From Typha latifolia (taxonomy: Eukaryota; Streptophyta; Magnoliopsida; Poales; Typhaceae): a DNA stretch of 64,000 bases. The notes below the pieces were generated by a model that worked only from the letters and a program-made list of their open reading frames with translations, was not told the origin of the DNA and did not search any database. Shown one piece after another: positions 46,120 through 58,023 of the stretch. Position 1 is the stretch's first letter, and each line of letters opens with the position of its first letter. The stretch is from contig CM034104.1 of NCBI GenBank assembly GCA_019914945.1, positions 8,606,046 to 8,670,045 on the forward strand, written 5' to 3'. A program made the translations under genes and the position numbers.

Positions 46120-47467
46120 TCATCGCATCGAAAGCAAAGGCTCTTCGCTCTTCGCTCCTCCACCTGGGCAGGTGTGATAGTTCGAACGGGGGGGTCTTGT
46201 GCCTCCTCTAACATTGGAAGAAGGTCTCAAAGGTGGTTGTGGTCGAGTACTCGTAGCCGCTATCTTTGAACCTACAGAATTTCCAACCGGCGTTCTAGGT
46301 GCAAACCGCCCATCTTGGTTGCCCCAACTTATTTTTGCTGCCATTTTGAGAGCTTAATGTTTTTGCTCCATCCTCATGGCCTTCTCAAAGGCCAACTCAA
46401 GAGTGGTAGGACATAGAGCATGAGCATTTGCTTGTATTTTCTCTCGCAGCCCTGAAATAAATGTGCTCATCAATGTCGATTCAGGCCAAGGTGGCTCATA
46501 ATGATTACTAACTTTTTTAAATTCTGCTTGGTACTCCAATACCATCCTCCTTTGAACCATCTTGCTTAATGTGGCAGCAAAAATTTTATATGCCGCTGTC
46601 CCAAATCTGCGTATAATCCTCCTACAAAAATCAGTCCAATCGACAAATCCTCCTCCACGAATAACCGATCTATACCAATGTAATGCCGTTCCTTGAAGGT
46701 GAAAGCCTGCTATCTGGAATTTTGTGTCCTCTGCTATCCCTTGACAATCAAAGTATTGTTCAACTTGAAACAACCAATCTGTTGGATCACCACCTTAGAA
46801 TTTTGGAAAGTCTAAGCGTGCGGTTCTCCCCCGAATAGCATTGTCGAGTTCGCGAAAGATCTTGATTTAGGTCTGAACCTTTCTGCATGTTGATCATTTT
46901 CTCTAAATGCTCGAGCATGTCCATCACCATCTCCAAAGGGATCAACCTCATCCTCAAAGCGCCAATCCTCCTCATCAATGAAGTGCACTTGTACCGCAAG
47001 TCTCTCGGTCTTGGGTTTTGTAAAGAAGGTGGGGGATGATGTGTAGGCATAGGTAAGAGGAGATCATTGACACTCACTTGATGCACCTGGACCTGTGGGG
47101 TATCAGTTCGATGAGATTCCACCGCTGGTCCTTCTTGAAGCTTCTATCGTCGTTGAGGAGATGACGAACCCAATCGGTTCATGACATATTTCTTTAAATC
47201 ATTGTGATCCTTTTGAATTGCATCAACTCTATGCAGCAACGTTTGGAACATGTCCCTAAGTTCATCTGCCAAGCCCATATTCACACCCATGGATGTTGGT
47301 TGACTCGGTCCTATCGTAGTCTCTCCAAAGGAATTGGCCTCACGGTTAGGGTCATCGTGGATTGAGTCTTCCCTTGTTGGTGTGCTCTCTATAGGTCTCC
47401 TTGTTGATGTCATCTTCCTTGTTTCAATCATTAATGGAGGTCTGAGGTTCGTCAGCTTTGATACCAA
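46120..47467 (-). pseudogene. gag of Gypsy element 3
   Basis: The - strand opens with MTSTRRPIESTPTREDSIHD near 47413 and a helical stretch NMGLADELRDMFQTLLHRVD. The capsid domain is open at 46773-46354: MFQVEQYFDCQGIAEDTKFQ, ALHWYRSVIRGGGFVDWTDF, FGTAAYKIFAATLSKMVQRR. An Arg/Pro linker follows at 46344-46120 (FAPRTPVGNSVGS). The zinc knuckle region near 46130-46085 has a deletion. At least three frameshifts or stops separate the blocks. Confidence 0.87.
47455..47467 (-). promoter_or_regulatory. PBS of Gypsy element 3
   Basis: The - strand reads TGGTATCAAAGCT right after the LTR, a one-base variant of the initiator tRNA-Met PBS. Confidence 0.85.
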
Positions 47468-47469
47468 AT

Positions 47470-48317
47470 TAATGGGTACTTATACTAAAAGATCGGCTAT
47501 GGAACGATTCCTTCAAGATATGGATGTAATATAGAAATTAATGCGCATAACTGTAGAAAAATATTTGTCAAATATTCTTCAGTAGTCAAAAAATTATGAA
47601 ACCAAGTGGATTCGATTCATACTTCTTGATCTACAACTTTCGTATTTATGCCTTTCGCAGATTCAAACTGTAACTAGACGAAAACATGAAATAATGTGGG
47701 TCATGGTGGTGGAAATGGATGGAGTGGATGTTAGGGTTATGAATGGGTATGCAGATGGAGGTGGATGGTGGATGTGATTACGGGATATAAATGAAGGGAA
47801 CGAAGTGGTCGAGATCCCAAAGAAGAGGGGTAACTCGATAGTTGAGGGAGATTAGAAGTTTAGAGAAACCTTGCCAACGGTAGAGGTGGAAGGATGGTGA
47901 AGAGGGAGGAGGGAGATTACGGTAGATAGATGATAGAGAGGCAAGAAATCAATATTCCAATCGCATAATGAATTTAGCTGCCATCGACATATTTATAGAT
48001 GCTAGCCAACAAGTCCTAATAATAATAAGTAACCCTAATTCTAGAGAATTCCCACCGATTGCGTTCGAATGCGCCCGATCGCATTCGAACACACGAAAGG
48101 CATTCTTTGTATGTGCGAATGCGATGCCCACGTTCGATCACGCCCGACTATATTCGAACGCGCATTACACGTTATCTGTATTTGCGAACCTGATGTGGGC
48201 GTTTGCAAGGGCATTCGAATGCGACCCCTCTTGCGTTCGAATGTGACCTACAGGAATTTTATTTTAATGAAAATAAACAACTAATGCAGTAAGAAAAGAT
48301 CCTAACTAAATGTATCA
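47470..48317 (-). mobile_element. 5' LTR of Gypsy element 3
   Basis: On the - strand it begins TGATACATTTAGTTAGGATC at 48317 and ends AGTACCCATTA at 47470, three bases before the PBS. It is 848 bp long. The palindrome array is at 48061-48250 and a TATA-like TCTATAAATATG near 47999-47988. Confidence 0.88.
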
Positions 48318-48322
48318 CCTTA

Positions 48323-49559
48323 GTTGTCCATCTACTGTATACAAACCTTAGATCATCTCATCTCATAGCTAGTAAGTCTTTCCATGACATTTCTTTCAGT
48401 CCAAACACCACTCCATAGTGCCTAACAATCCTCTAAAGTTCCACCTAGAGTCTCCTCTACAATAGACAGCTAGATGAGCTACATTGTATTTATAAGTTGT
48501 CATCAATGTGCACCCCATGATACTCAGTCCATATTGCTTCCTCATAAGAAATATGATTGCTAGCTTGATCTTGGTATGAACCCACTAGGCCTCGATGTGC
48601 ATCACATCTAGTAGATAGTAAGGGTTCTAATTGCTGTCTAGGGCTAATTTATTGTGATCTTTGCATAGTCGCAACAAAAAGGTGAACTCAAATCAAATTG
48701 GTCCTTAGCAAAGTCCATTACATTCCATTATATTTTTCAACTATTACATAATAAGCCATACCATCAGACACTATCGTTATATACATCGACTATCATATAG
48801 GACATCCTAGACATACGTAGGTCTAGCACTGCTTATGTATGTCATTTTCAATTATCATTTTGTCATAGCTAAATCTACCGTTTCATCAACTTTGATTTAA
48901 GTAGGTACGTTGAATAATATAATTGCCATTAGCTATTTCTCAAAAATAGTACAAATTTCAAAAGTTCTAAAGTAGTATTAGCTAGATACCTTCAAGATGA
49001 TGCTAGATACCTTTTTTTTAAATGGAGAGTAGTATTAGCTTCGTCCCTCACCTAATTGGGTTAAAGGGTGATATGACTCAGGCCAATCCAATCGCCTCGA
49101 GCTAACTAGATAGGAGCCGAGGCCCCTTAGCTTAATTGGATTTATTTGCTTTTGTAATTTAGTCCTTGTACTAGGGTAATTTTCTTTTATCTTTAGTTGA
49201 TTTGAATTAATACGGTTTGGCTAGCCGAATTGAATTGTACCATGGCCACCTATAAATAATTAGGTGTTGATCATGTCTGGATTATCAAATGAATATTGAA
49301 CCCATTGGCTTTGAGCAAGACTCTTCTCCCTCACTCTTCTTTTCATGCGACCTCCCTCTCTCTCGCCAAGCGTCATTCTCGGCCATAGTTAACACTGCTA
49401 CCACCCTTCCCTTACATCTAATTATCCCCTAGTATGGTCCACTTCTCTCCCTTCATCTAGCTTTATATCTTAACCCCACTATCGTTGCCATATCCTATTA
49501 TGAACAAGATCTAGAACAATCTAGATGTAATAAAATTATAATATTTTAATAAGAGAAAG
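48323..49559. other. Unassigned DNA and LTR-like promoter segment
   Basis: From 48323 to about 49040 I see AT-rich sequence with no gene. From about 49040 to 49560 the + strand has a promoter-like stretch (TATAAATAATTAG near 49252, then a CT-rich leader) resembling an LTR, with TACGGTTTGGCTAGCCGAA similar to sequence near 43888. Ends were not determined. Confidence 0.4.
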
Positions 49560-50233
49560 TCTCAGAAGCCACATATCTAATGGTTTTAGTTTCACAAAAT
49601 TTTGAGGTTGGAGTGAAAAGAAAAAATTAAAACAGTGCAGAAAGGTCAGAATTGGATATATTGGAAATTATTTAACGTTGCGACGGTTGTCGGAGAGTAG
49701 CGAATGGCCAACGGTGGGGGTGGACAGATGTAAGGTAGAGTGGCTATGGGTTGTTAATAGAATTAGAGTTCTAACTTAGATCTACTCGTAGGAAAATAAA
49801 TGTCTATGATTAATTTATTTCTACTCCTAGATTATCTTACTCTTACTCATAAAATAAACTCAAGGCTAAAATAATTTTTAAATGTTTAGATGCTTGCATG
49901 ATTAAACAAAGAAGCTCAACCCCTCTATATAGAGAGGTCAGGTGCAATGAGTCCCACTTGGACAAGCCCTAAAGGCTTATACGACTCAAATTAAGATTTG
50001 CCTTAGAGGTTTGCATGAGACTTAATTGAACTTGTATTAGTGGCTTATATGACTTAATTGGACTTGCCTTAGTGGCTTACATAACTTAAGTAAACTTTCC
50101 TTAAGGGCTTACATGACATACTTATCTTAAGGTCTAACATAAAAAATAAATATGAGCCAATTAAAAGATAAATAGACTCGATCCATCGAGCCCAATATCC
50201 TCGTTATTCGGCAATTAGACCTAGATCTCATCA
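49560..50233 (-). mobile_element. F5 LTR, second copy
   Basis: On the - strand it starts TGATGAGATCTAGGTC at 50233 and resembles the LTR at 19281-20107, including the ATCCACCACGC tail that follows. The left end is approximate. Confidence 0.55.
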
Positions 50234-50801
50234 ATCCACCACGCTTCCAACCACCTTGTACTCTAGGTGTTCATGGTAGTTTCCATGCCTTATGTTTCTC
50301 TCAAACTACATGTCCTTGATCAACATGTGGGTCTTGTCTGCCATGTGAAAGGCCCAAGGTGTGTTATGCTCAAGGCCCACTTGTTCGAGCCATAGTTTGC
50401 CCAAGCTATAGTTGGTTTGGATCAAACCCTTGCCATGGGTGGTTCGAGCCGAGGTCTTAGCACATGTGGTTTAGGCCATGGCTCGGGTGTAGAAGGTCCA
50501 AGAAAGTGATTAGTCATGATAGTTTGGATCGGGCGGGGGGGGGATCTTGGATTGATGCTAGTGGAAATCTAGGGTTTTCGACTCTAGCTTCCATCGTGAG
50601 TGGGGAAAATGGTGTTGCAACTATTGATAGGGGTTGTTCTAGTTTTGCGATGGTAGAGGGCTCGACCTACACGGATGAATGGTGCTCCACTGCGGTCGAA
50701 GGAAGGGTGGTTGCCGTGGTTTTGAAGGTCTCCACAGTTTCATCATTGTTAGTGCTTGAAAGTGGAGGTAGCGACTATTTCAAGATGGCCGACGACAATG
50801 G
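50234..50801. other. F5 3' internal tail and unassigned sequence
   Basis: The first bases match the tail next to the other F5 LTR (CCACCACGCTTCCAACCACC). The + strand is open from 50464, but the frame runs into antisense integrase sequence at about 50802, so it is not a credible gene. Confidence 0.45.
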
Positions 50802-51963
50802 CCACCACACTTCCCCCACCTTGTCCTCAAGGTGTAAAGTTAGGGAAACGCTTCAAAATATACATGGCCTGGCTCTACGATCTCTATCTCCTCCAATGGC
50901 TCCAGTAGAACTCATCCAACAACCTTATGATTTCCAATCCGCTCCATCCGCAATGAAACATGGAAGACATGATGCACTCTCGACCCCTCAGACAGCTCCA
51001 AACGATATGCAACCGGACCGATACACTCTAGCACCCGAAATAGATCGAAGTAGTGATGTGCTAACTTCTGGTTTCTCATCGGACGCAAGGTCACCTGTCA
51101 ATACAGTTGCACCCTTACGAACACCCAACTGCCAATGTCAAACTCATGCTCCCTATGGCTGCAATCATAAACTTGCTTTATATGGTTTTGAGCAAGCTTA
51201 AGATGGGCACGTAACCGCCTCAATGTGGCGTCCCAATCCATCAATGCTAAGTCCACCTCCGTCTGATCTACACATGCAACTGGATCATAAGCGCGTAATT
51301 GTCGGAGGTGTGCACCCATACACTACCTCGAACGTGGTCATGCCAATACTGCTGTGGTAGGCAGTGTTGTAAGACCACTCCACCCATGATAAGAACTCCA
51401 ACCATCATCTCAGCATCTCTCCAATAAAACACTTTAAGTATTGCTCAATGCCTCGATTGACCACTTCAGTTTGGTCATTCATTTATGGATGGTAGGCCAA
51501 ACTGAAGTTCAATTGAGTCCCTTGCAATCTAAAAAACTCCATCCAAAAGTCGCTCATAAATACATGATCACGATCCGAGATAATCATGCGAGGCATGCCA
51601 TGTAACCGAACAATATCTCTAACAAAAATTTCAGCCACTGACTTGGCTGAAAATTGATGTGATAATGTAGAAAAGTGTGCATACTTGCTCAACCTATCAA
51701 CCACCACAAAAATAACAGAATAACCACGTACCAGCGGAAGACCCTATATGAAGTCCATAGAAATGTCTTCCTAAATATAGTCCGGTATCGCTAGAGGCTA
51801 TAGTAATCCGGCCGATTTCAACGTGGTTGCCTTAGCATTTTGATAGATTTCACAAGCACGGACAAAACTCCTCACATCTCGCTTCAATCTTAGCCACGTG
51901 CAACTCTGAGATATCCTCTTATAAGTCCTCAAGACACCCTCATAACTAGCCTTTAGAGTTTGG
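50802..51963 (-). pseudogene. Integrase fragment of a fourth F1 Gypsy element
   Basis: The - strand reads LRLKRDVRSFVRACEIYQNA (finger end, 51900-51840), then MVVDRLSKYAHFSTLSHQFS, MPRMIISDRDHVFMSDFWME with the second Asp present, FSLAYHP, then ALMDWDATLRRLRAHLKLAQ and VHHVFHVSLRMERIGNHKVV. Stops fall between the blocks. The right edge at 51963 abuts SIRE gag in the opposite orientation, without LTR or TSD. Confidence 0.83.
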
Positions 51964-53187
51964 TAGATTTCGGCCATAATAGCGAAAGTTATATCTATTG
52001 AGGAAAGTAAGGACATCGATTCTATGAAAGTTGAACAATTGGTAGGAAATCTACAAACATTTGAGTCCAGTCTTTCAAAACTGAGGAAGTCCAAAGGGTT
52101 TGCTCTATCCACAGTTGAAGAAATTATAGAGGAGTCTGATGATGAAGGTGATTTAGATGTTGAGATGTTGGCCATGTTCGTCAAAAAGTTTAATAAATTC
52201 TTTCGGAAGCCAAACAAGTTGAATGCTGAAAAACTTGAGAAAAGCAAAGCCTTTGTGAAAAAGAAGAATACTGCGAGTTCGAATATAGGTGTGAGCAACA
52301 ACAGTGTTAAACAGAAAAATAAGAATTCTGAGAATAAAGTTCGATGTTTCGAATGTTCTGGTTTTGGACACATAGCACAAGAATGCCCTAATCGCCTTAA
52401 GAAGAAGGGTAAAACTATGAAAGTTACTTGGGATGACTCAGATGAATCTGATGATGATTCTAGAAAAGACGAATAAAACTTTATTGCTTTTGCCTCTTCT
52501 CTACTTAATATCGATTCTGTTGTTGATACTGATAGTACAGATGATCAGGATATGTTACCAGCTGAGGAAGATGAATCTGAAATTCAAAAGGCATATAATG
52601 ACCTGTACCTGGAGTCATTTAAACTCAAGAAAAGCAATCTTAGACTACTTCAACGACTAAAGGTAATCGAACTAGAAAGAATTCAATTTGAGGAGAAGTA
52701 CAAATTGGAACTTGAACATGTCAAAGACCTTTCTGAACAACTTGACAATGCAAAAACTAAAATGAAGGCTGATGAAATTGAACTAGAGCGACTGAATAAG
52801 GAAGTGACATTTCTAAAAGGGAAGAACAAACTTGACGAGATTCTAATGGCTCAGATCTCTGGAAAAGATAGGTATGGTGTTGTATACACTAGTAGTTCAA
52901 ATAATAATAAAATTGTCTTTGTTTCTGTAGGTATACAAAAGGAAGAATATCTGAAGTCATCAACCGCATTTACAAAGCAATCCTGGATAAATGCTTCTAA
53001 ACTGAAGGTAAATCTACAAACTGGTGAATCATCAACGGCACCAAAGGTAAACTTTAGTCACACTCCTCGACAAAAGGTGAGTAGAAAAGGGTTTGTTCCG
53101 ACATGCTATCATTTCAAAATTCTAGGGCATATTCGACCTCATTGCAAATTTTTGCAAAACCTAGAACTGCTTTCATTTATGGGATAA
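51964..53187 (+). pseudogene. Copia gag (SIRE type), 5' truncated
   Basis: This is the nucleocapsid part of the particle protein. In one frame: AIIAKVISIEESKDIDSMKV, then RKSKGFALSTVEEIIEESDD, the CCHC knuckle CFECSGFGHIAQECPN (about 52345-52392), an acidic stretch, a predicted coiled coil (SEIQKAYNDLYLESFKLKKS to LERLNKEVTFLKGKNKLDEI) and a second knuckle CYHFKILGHIRPHC with its second Cys changed to Phe. One in-frame TAA at 52474-52476 breaks it. The coiled coil plus second knuckle is typical of the SIRE lineage. Confidence 0.87.
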
Positions 53188-53189
53188 AA

Positions 53190-53885
53190 ACAAAGGTCAT
53201 ATGGGTCAAGAAAAGTGATTTGAAATGTTATGTTGTGCATACAGCCTTGAAAGCTTTAAATTTTAATTTGTGCTATTTAGACAGTGGCTGTTCAAGACAT
53301 ATGTCGGGTGACAAGTTGTTATTTTCTAATCTTGAAAAACATGAAGGGGGAGTTGTGACATTTGGAGATGGTAATTCATCCAAGGTAATAGGTAAAGAAA
53401 AGGTAAGTTCTCCAGGGGTTTCTATTCTTGAAAATGTTCTTTACGTTAAGGGCTTGAAAGCAAATCTTCTGAGTATCAATCAATTTTGTGATGAAGATTA
53501 TGAGGTAAAATTCTCCAAAAATAATTGTACTATTCTAGATCATGGTGGTAATGTTATATGTTATGGATCTAGAACATTTGATAATTGTTATGTTGTTGGA
53601 ACGTCACATAAACTGAAATGTAACAGTGCCTCTTTTGACATTGCAGATCTTTGGTATCAACGTCTTGGACATGTGAATCACAAGGAATTATTTACTCTGT
53701 CCAAACAAAAAGTGGTAAGAGGAATACCTAAGATGAAAGAAATATCAAAAAGAGTGTGCGGTTCGTGTCAAATTGGAAAACAAATTCGAATCTCACACAA
53801 GAAGGTAAATGCAGCTACCACCAACCGTGTGCTTCAATTAGTTCACACGGACTTGATGGACTTCTACTGTTATGGAATTTGCTAA
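53190..53885 (+). pseudogene. Copia protease and integrase N-terminus
   Basis: After a one-base frameshift the frame reads CYLDSGCSRHMSGD, an intact Copia protease active site, followed by FGDGNSSKVIGKEKVSSPGV and VLYVKGLKANLLSINQFCDE. The pre-integrase domain follows (LWYQRLGHVNHKELFTLSKQ) with the second half of the HHCC finger CGSCQIGKQ. It stops at LQLVHTDLMDFYCYGIC, exactly where the integrase core should begin; nearly all of the D,D35E core is missing. Confidence 0.88.
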
Positions 53886-54060
53886 TGTTATGATAGATGA
53901 ATTCACGACTGATTTAACTAAAGCTACTCTTATTTCTGTTTCTGCAAATACATATGACGAAGAAATAGGAAAGTAGCTTGATCTGGATATTGAGAATCAG
54001 GACGAGGACAAAGTTGAAAAGAACAAAGATGACTACAACGTACCGGAACCATCTGCTAGA
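53886..54060 (+). pseudogene. Linker between deleted integrase and RT
   Basis: Acidic sequence (LDLDIENQDEDKVEKNKDDY) with stops represents the variable region between integrase and RT. The catalytic core that should precede it is absent. Confidence 0.6.
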
Positions 54061-54891
54061 GTGAAATCAAATTATCCACTGTCACAAGTAATCAGAGACG
54101 TGAATGAACCAATTAAGACAAGACGACAAATCCAAAGTGAGGTATCATTTACTTGTTATACATCTTCGTTTGAACCTAAAAATGTGAAGGAAGCATTGTT
54201 AGATGATTCTTGGGTTAATGCTATGCATGAGGAATTAGAGCAATTTTCTAGGAATGATGTTTGGTATTTAGTTCTTAGACCTAAGAATGTGAACGTCATT
54301 AGAACAAAATAGATTTACAAGAATAAAAGTGATGAACATGGCAATATAGTTCGAAATAAAGCTAGACTCGTAGCATAGGGATATACTCAGGTTGAGGGTA
54401 TAGATTTTGATGAGACATTTTCTCATGTTGCTAGATTAGAATCTATTCGTATACTGCTTGCTATTGCTTGTCACTTAAAATTTAAATTGTTTCAAATGGA
54501 TGTTAAAAGTGTTTTCTTGAATGGTACTCTGAATGAAGATGTTTATGTGGAACAACCGAAAGGGTTCGAAGATCAAAAAAAAATTTCTCATGTGTTTAAA
54601 CTGAAAAAGGCCCTCTACGGGCTAAAACAAGCTCCAAAAGCTTGGTATGAGAAGTTGACCACTTTTTTAGTAGATGCGGGGTTCACTCGAGGGGGAGTGG
54701 ACAAGACATTGTTCATTAGATGGTCAAACAAGAGTTTAGTTGTGGCACAAATATATGTAGATGACATTGTCTTCGGGGCAACGAGTCGATCATTAGCTAA
54801 GGAGTTTGCATATCTTATGCATAGTCATTTAGCGTCATTGTGTGTGCTAGGTTTCAATCTGAACCTAAGGAGACACATTTGTTTACTGTGA
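54061..54891 (+). pseudogene. Copia reverse transcriptase
   Basis: One frame carries EPKNVKEALLDDSWVNAMHE, IVRNKARLVA, GYTQVEGIDFDETFSHVARL, MDVKSVFLNGTLNEDVYVEQ, KALYGLKQAPKAWYEKL and the catalytic YVDDIVFG near 54757. It is interrupted by TAG at 54310-54312 (where Trp is usual) and TAG at 54376-54378 (where Gln is usual), both explained by single transitions. After FAYLMHS a deletion of the RT C-terminal connection shifts the frame. Confidence 0.9.
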
Positions 54892-55382
54892 AACGTATCA
54901 TAATATATGTTGATGGCACAGTTGACTTAGGTATCTAGTTTACGTATGACTCGGGAGCTATCATATCTGGATACACGGATTCTGATTGGGCAGGTTCATG
55001 TTATGATAGAAAAAGTACCTCATGTGGAGTTTTTTATATTGGAAACAATCTGGTTGCTTGGCACAGTAAGAAACAAAACTCGATATCTTTATCTACTACG
55101 GAGGCCGAGTATATTGCAGCGGGAAGTTGTTGTTCTCAGTTACTATGGATGAAGCAGATGGTCAAAGATTACGACATTGAACAAGATACTATGGTGTTTT
55201 ATTGTGATAATATGAGTGCTATTAATATTTCAAAAAATCCTGTTCAACACTCGCGTACAAAGCATATTGATATCCGACATCATTTTATACGCGCATTAGT
55301 TGAAGACAAAATAATAGCACTAGAACATGTTGAGACAGAGAAACAGTTGGGTGATCTATTTACAAAACCTTTGGATTTATAG
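54892..55382 (+). pseudogene. Copia RNase H
   Basis: In another frame: AIISGYTDSDWAGSCYDRKS, TSCGVFYIGNNLVAWHSKKQ, NSISLSTTEAEYIAAGSCCS, VFYCDNMSAINISKNPVQHS, RTKHIDIRHHFIRALVEDK, and the end QLGDLFTKPLD. The catalytic residues (D in DSDW, E in TEAEY, D in CDN, D in GDLF) are all present. The stop at 55380-55382 matches the normal end of pol. Confidence 0.9.
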
Positions 55383-56967
55383 AGATTTGAGTATCTTCGT
55401 ACTTCTTTAGGGATTTGTGCTTTGGATTGATTTTTTTTTGTTTGGTTTGCGTGTTTCTTTTTTATTATTTCTTTTTGTTTCTTTTTAAGTTTTCTTTACT
55501 CAGAACTTTTTTTTGGTTTTAGTTTCAGATTTGTCAAGAGTTTTTGTCATAAAAAAATTTCATGCACTCCTAGATTCAATAGTATACTCTTGACATATAA
55601 ATATGATTTTTCTCTTGATTATGAGTTATGATAGTCAATTCTGTCATCTTGTAGTATATTGTATCATTTCTGATTTGTTCACTCTCTTGATTTCTATGAT
55701 AATTAAACTAAATTTAATGCACTCATAACGTGTGTATATTCTTGAGTGAGCATGACATCATGAAATTTTTTTTTAAATAGCTCACTATTGACGTTGATTT
55801 GCACAGTTTGACCTCTTTCTTAGTTATCACAAATGTGTTCATAAAAGATCAATGAAAAGGGCTACAATGAGTTTGTGTAAAAGCTATCTTGTTTAGAGTC
55901 CAGTTTGACTTAGTACATTGCTTGCAAATTAAATAAAATTTTTAATGTTTGTGAATATCTTCTTGCACATTGTTTAATATATACTACAAGAAAAGGGCTA
56001 CCTACTCATGTGTGAAAGCCATCATTGCACCTATATGGTTTATATATAAAAAATATTACAGGAAAAATTCCTATTCGGTTATAGAGAATAAGTCGAATAG
56101 TGCAAATTTAAATACTAAGTCGGTTTGACTATTGTGTTGTATCATTGTTTAAATAAGAAAATTTATTTAAGAAGAATGTTTCATGTTATCTATGCTCACC
56201 TTGCATATGTATATTGTTATGATCAATCAAGATTAATTTAATTTTGAGTGATGCATTAGAATTGATTATAATATGCTTTTGATGATTTGATTGATCTATG
56301 TATGACTTATTTCATTCGATTGTCATATTCTATGTCTTGAATCTATTTGAATTTTTAGAGGTGCATCTCCAAAAAGATTTTTTAACTTTTTCTTAGATTT
56401 TTTATTTAAAAAAAGGGTGTTCGAACGTAAATTTTTGAGTTCAAACGCGGTGACTGGCGCGTTCTAACGCGCAGACTGGTGCGTTCGAACGCACTCGAGG
56501 ATTCTTTATATATTGCGTCTGAACCAAGGGTTTTCATCTTCCATCTTCCAAACCCTGGAAACCCTTCATTTTCTCCCTCTCAAATCTTCAAGATCTTGGT
56601 ATTTTTCATCAAATTTCTCACCACAAACCCTTTTAAAGGGTAGTTCTCCTCCGGATCTAGCGTCTTTCGGCTGAATTTCTTAGTTTTTCTTCACTTTTGC
56701 GAGGTATGATCATCCATCAATTTTCCTATTTTTTATTCAATTAAGTCTCTTGCTCTTGATTGATTTCGTGCATTTTCGAGTTTTGATCACGTTAAAGTTA
56801 CTATCTTGATGTTTCTTGTGTGATTGAACATGATATCTTAGCGTTTTCAAGTGGATGATGGATTTCATTTAGGGCCTTCATAGTTTCTTGGATTTTTTTT
56901 ATTTCTTGCTATCTTTTTGTTTGCTTTGGGTATGTATTGAATCTTGCATCTTGTTTCTTTCTCAAGA
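55383..56967 (+). other. Spacer between pol and the extra reading frame, with promoter-like segment
   Basis: The first 1 kb is AT-rich without a gene. At 56418-56495 there are GCGTTCGAACGC-type motifs, followed by a TATA-like TTTATATATTG near 56505 and a leader. A GT donor at 56704 (GAG then GTATGA) and an AG acceptor at 56965-56966, one base before the ATG at 56968, would define a 263-nt leader intron. Confidence 0.5.
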
Positions 56968-58023
56968 ATGTCTAGAAAAGCTGCAGTTTCCAAGAAACCT
57001 AGGCCGCCTTCCTCACCTACTTCGGCTCCCAAGTTTTCGACATCTACGGCTGCGGGGCGTTACAAACATAATTTTGGCACCCGTCCTGTTATCTGTGAAT
57101 GACCCGTGGTCATTTCCGATTTTTCTTCTTTGGGATTAGAACAGATATTTACTGAGCGAGGATGGTTATCGGAGTGTGGGATAAGCGGGACTGCTTATGT
57201 GGAAGTTGTTCGCGAATTTTTTAGTAATGCCACGGTCTTAGATCGTTGTATACGTTCTACTGTTCGTGGGGTGTCTGTATACTTGGACTCAAATGTTATT
57301 CGCGCTGAACTTCGTCTTCTTGATGGTGAGTTCCAGTATCCAACGTCTGCTCCACTTCCAGATGTCAATGAATATGCTGGCACTGTACTGATCAAAGGGG
57401 AACGTTGGAAGGGAAACATGATGCCGCATGCGAAGCTGACGTCTGTGGCTCGCATACTTCACCTGTTTTGTCTGTACAACGTCACCCCCAAGACTCGACA
57501 TTCAAGTATTAGTCTGGATCAGGCATTCCTTCTTCATGCAATGTTATCTAGAGTCTAAGTCTCAGTTGATTTGGCTGCGGTGATCTATGATTCAATACTC
57601 ACAGCTGCACAAAAAGAAGCACCTCGTGAGGGCTTACCATTTGGCATCTTTATTACAAATTTGTGCACTCAGAGTGGGGTGCGTGTGGATGCTTCGGAAC
57701 CTTCCCTTACTTCGCACAAACCGTTGGATTGGATTACTCTTAAGCGGAGTCAAGCTCACGACTAGTCGTCTCCTCTCAAGCCGTCCTCTTTCGCCGCTGG
57801 TCATTCATCGCACCTTGACAGTTCTGATGATAGCTCTGACACTGACACATCTCACACTGAGGGGGAGTTACCACAGTACTCGGACCGTTTCTATCAGCTT
57901 AGTACTCAAGTGCAGGATCTCCATTCGGCCGTGAATGATTTACGAACTGAACAAGCTCGTCAGGGGACTGTACTTGACTCTGTGTTGACAATTCTTCATC
58001 GTCAATTTCCTCCGAGTTCCTAG
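56968..58023 (+). pseudogene. Extra reading frame of the SIRE element, 'putative plant transposon protein' type
   Basis: A single frame of 351 codons runs from the ATG to TAG at 58021-58023 with three in-frame stops: TGA 57100-57102, TAA 57556-57558 and TAG 57763-57765. The N-terminus is basic (MSRKAAVSKKPRPPSSPTS). The central domain shows ERGWLSECGISGTAYVEVVR, EFFSN, VRGVSVYLDSNVIRAELRL, WKGNMMPHAKLTSVARILHL, ISLDQAFLLHAMLSRV and GLPFGIFITNLCTQSGV. That pattern recalls the 'putative plant transposon protein' domain found in many plant retroelement ORFs. A Ser/Asp-rich linker and a coiled-coil-like end follow. It occupies the position of the envelope-like ORF of SIRE elements but shows no signal peptide. 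The function is unknown. Confidence 0.75.

Larger units (their letters stand above)
37682..48317 (-). mobile_element. Complete Gypsy element 3 (F1), TSD CCTTA, with nested insertion
   Basis: Both LTRs are present in direct orientation (47470-48317 and 37682-38463 on the - strand) and a perfect 5-bp target duplication CCTTA lies at 37677-37681 and 48318-48322. Read right to left: PBS, gag, protease, [insert 41131-45413], RT, RNase H, integrase, 3' LTR. Removing the insert and one CTAAT joins sequence that matches element 2 around 29110. Element length without the insert is about 6.3 kb. All frames carry stops. Confidence 0.93.

Noticed and set aside
50464..51201. 245-codon open frame on the plus strand
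   Set aside because: Its second half is antisense to integrase and the first half has no recognisable domain or start context.
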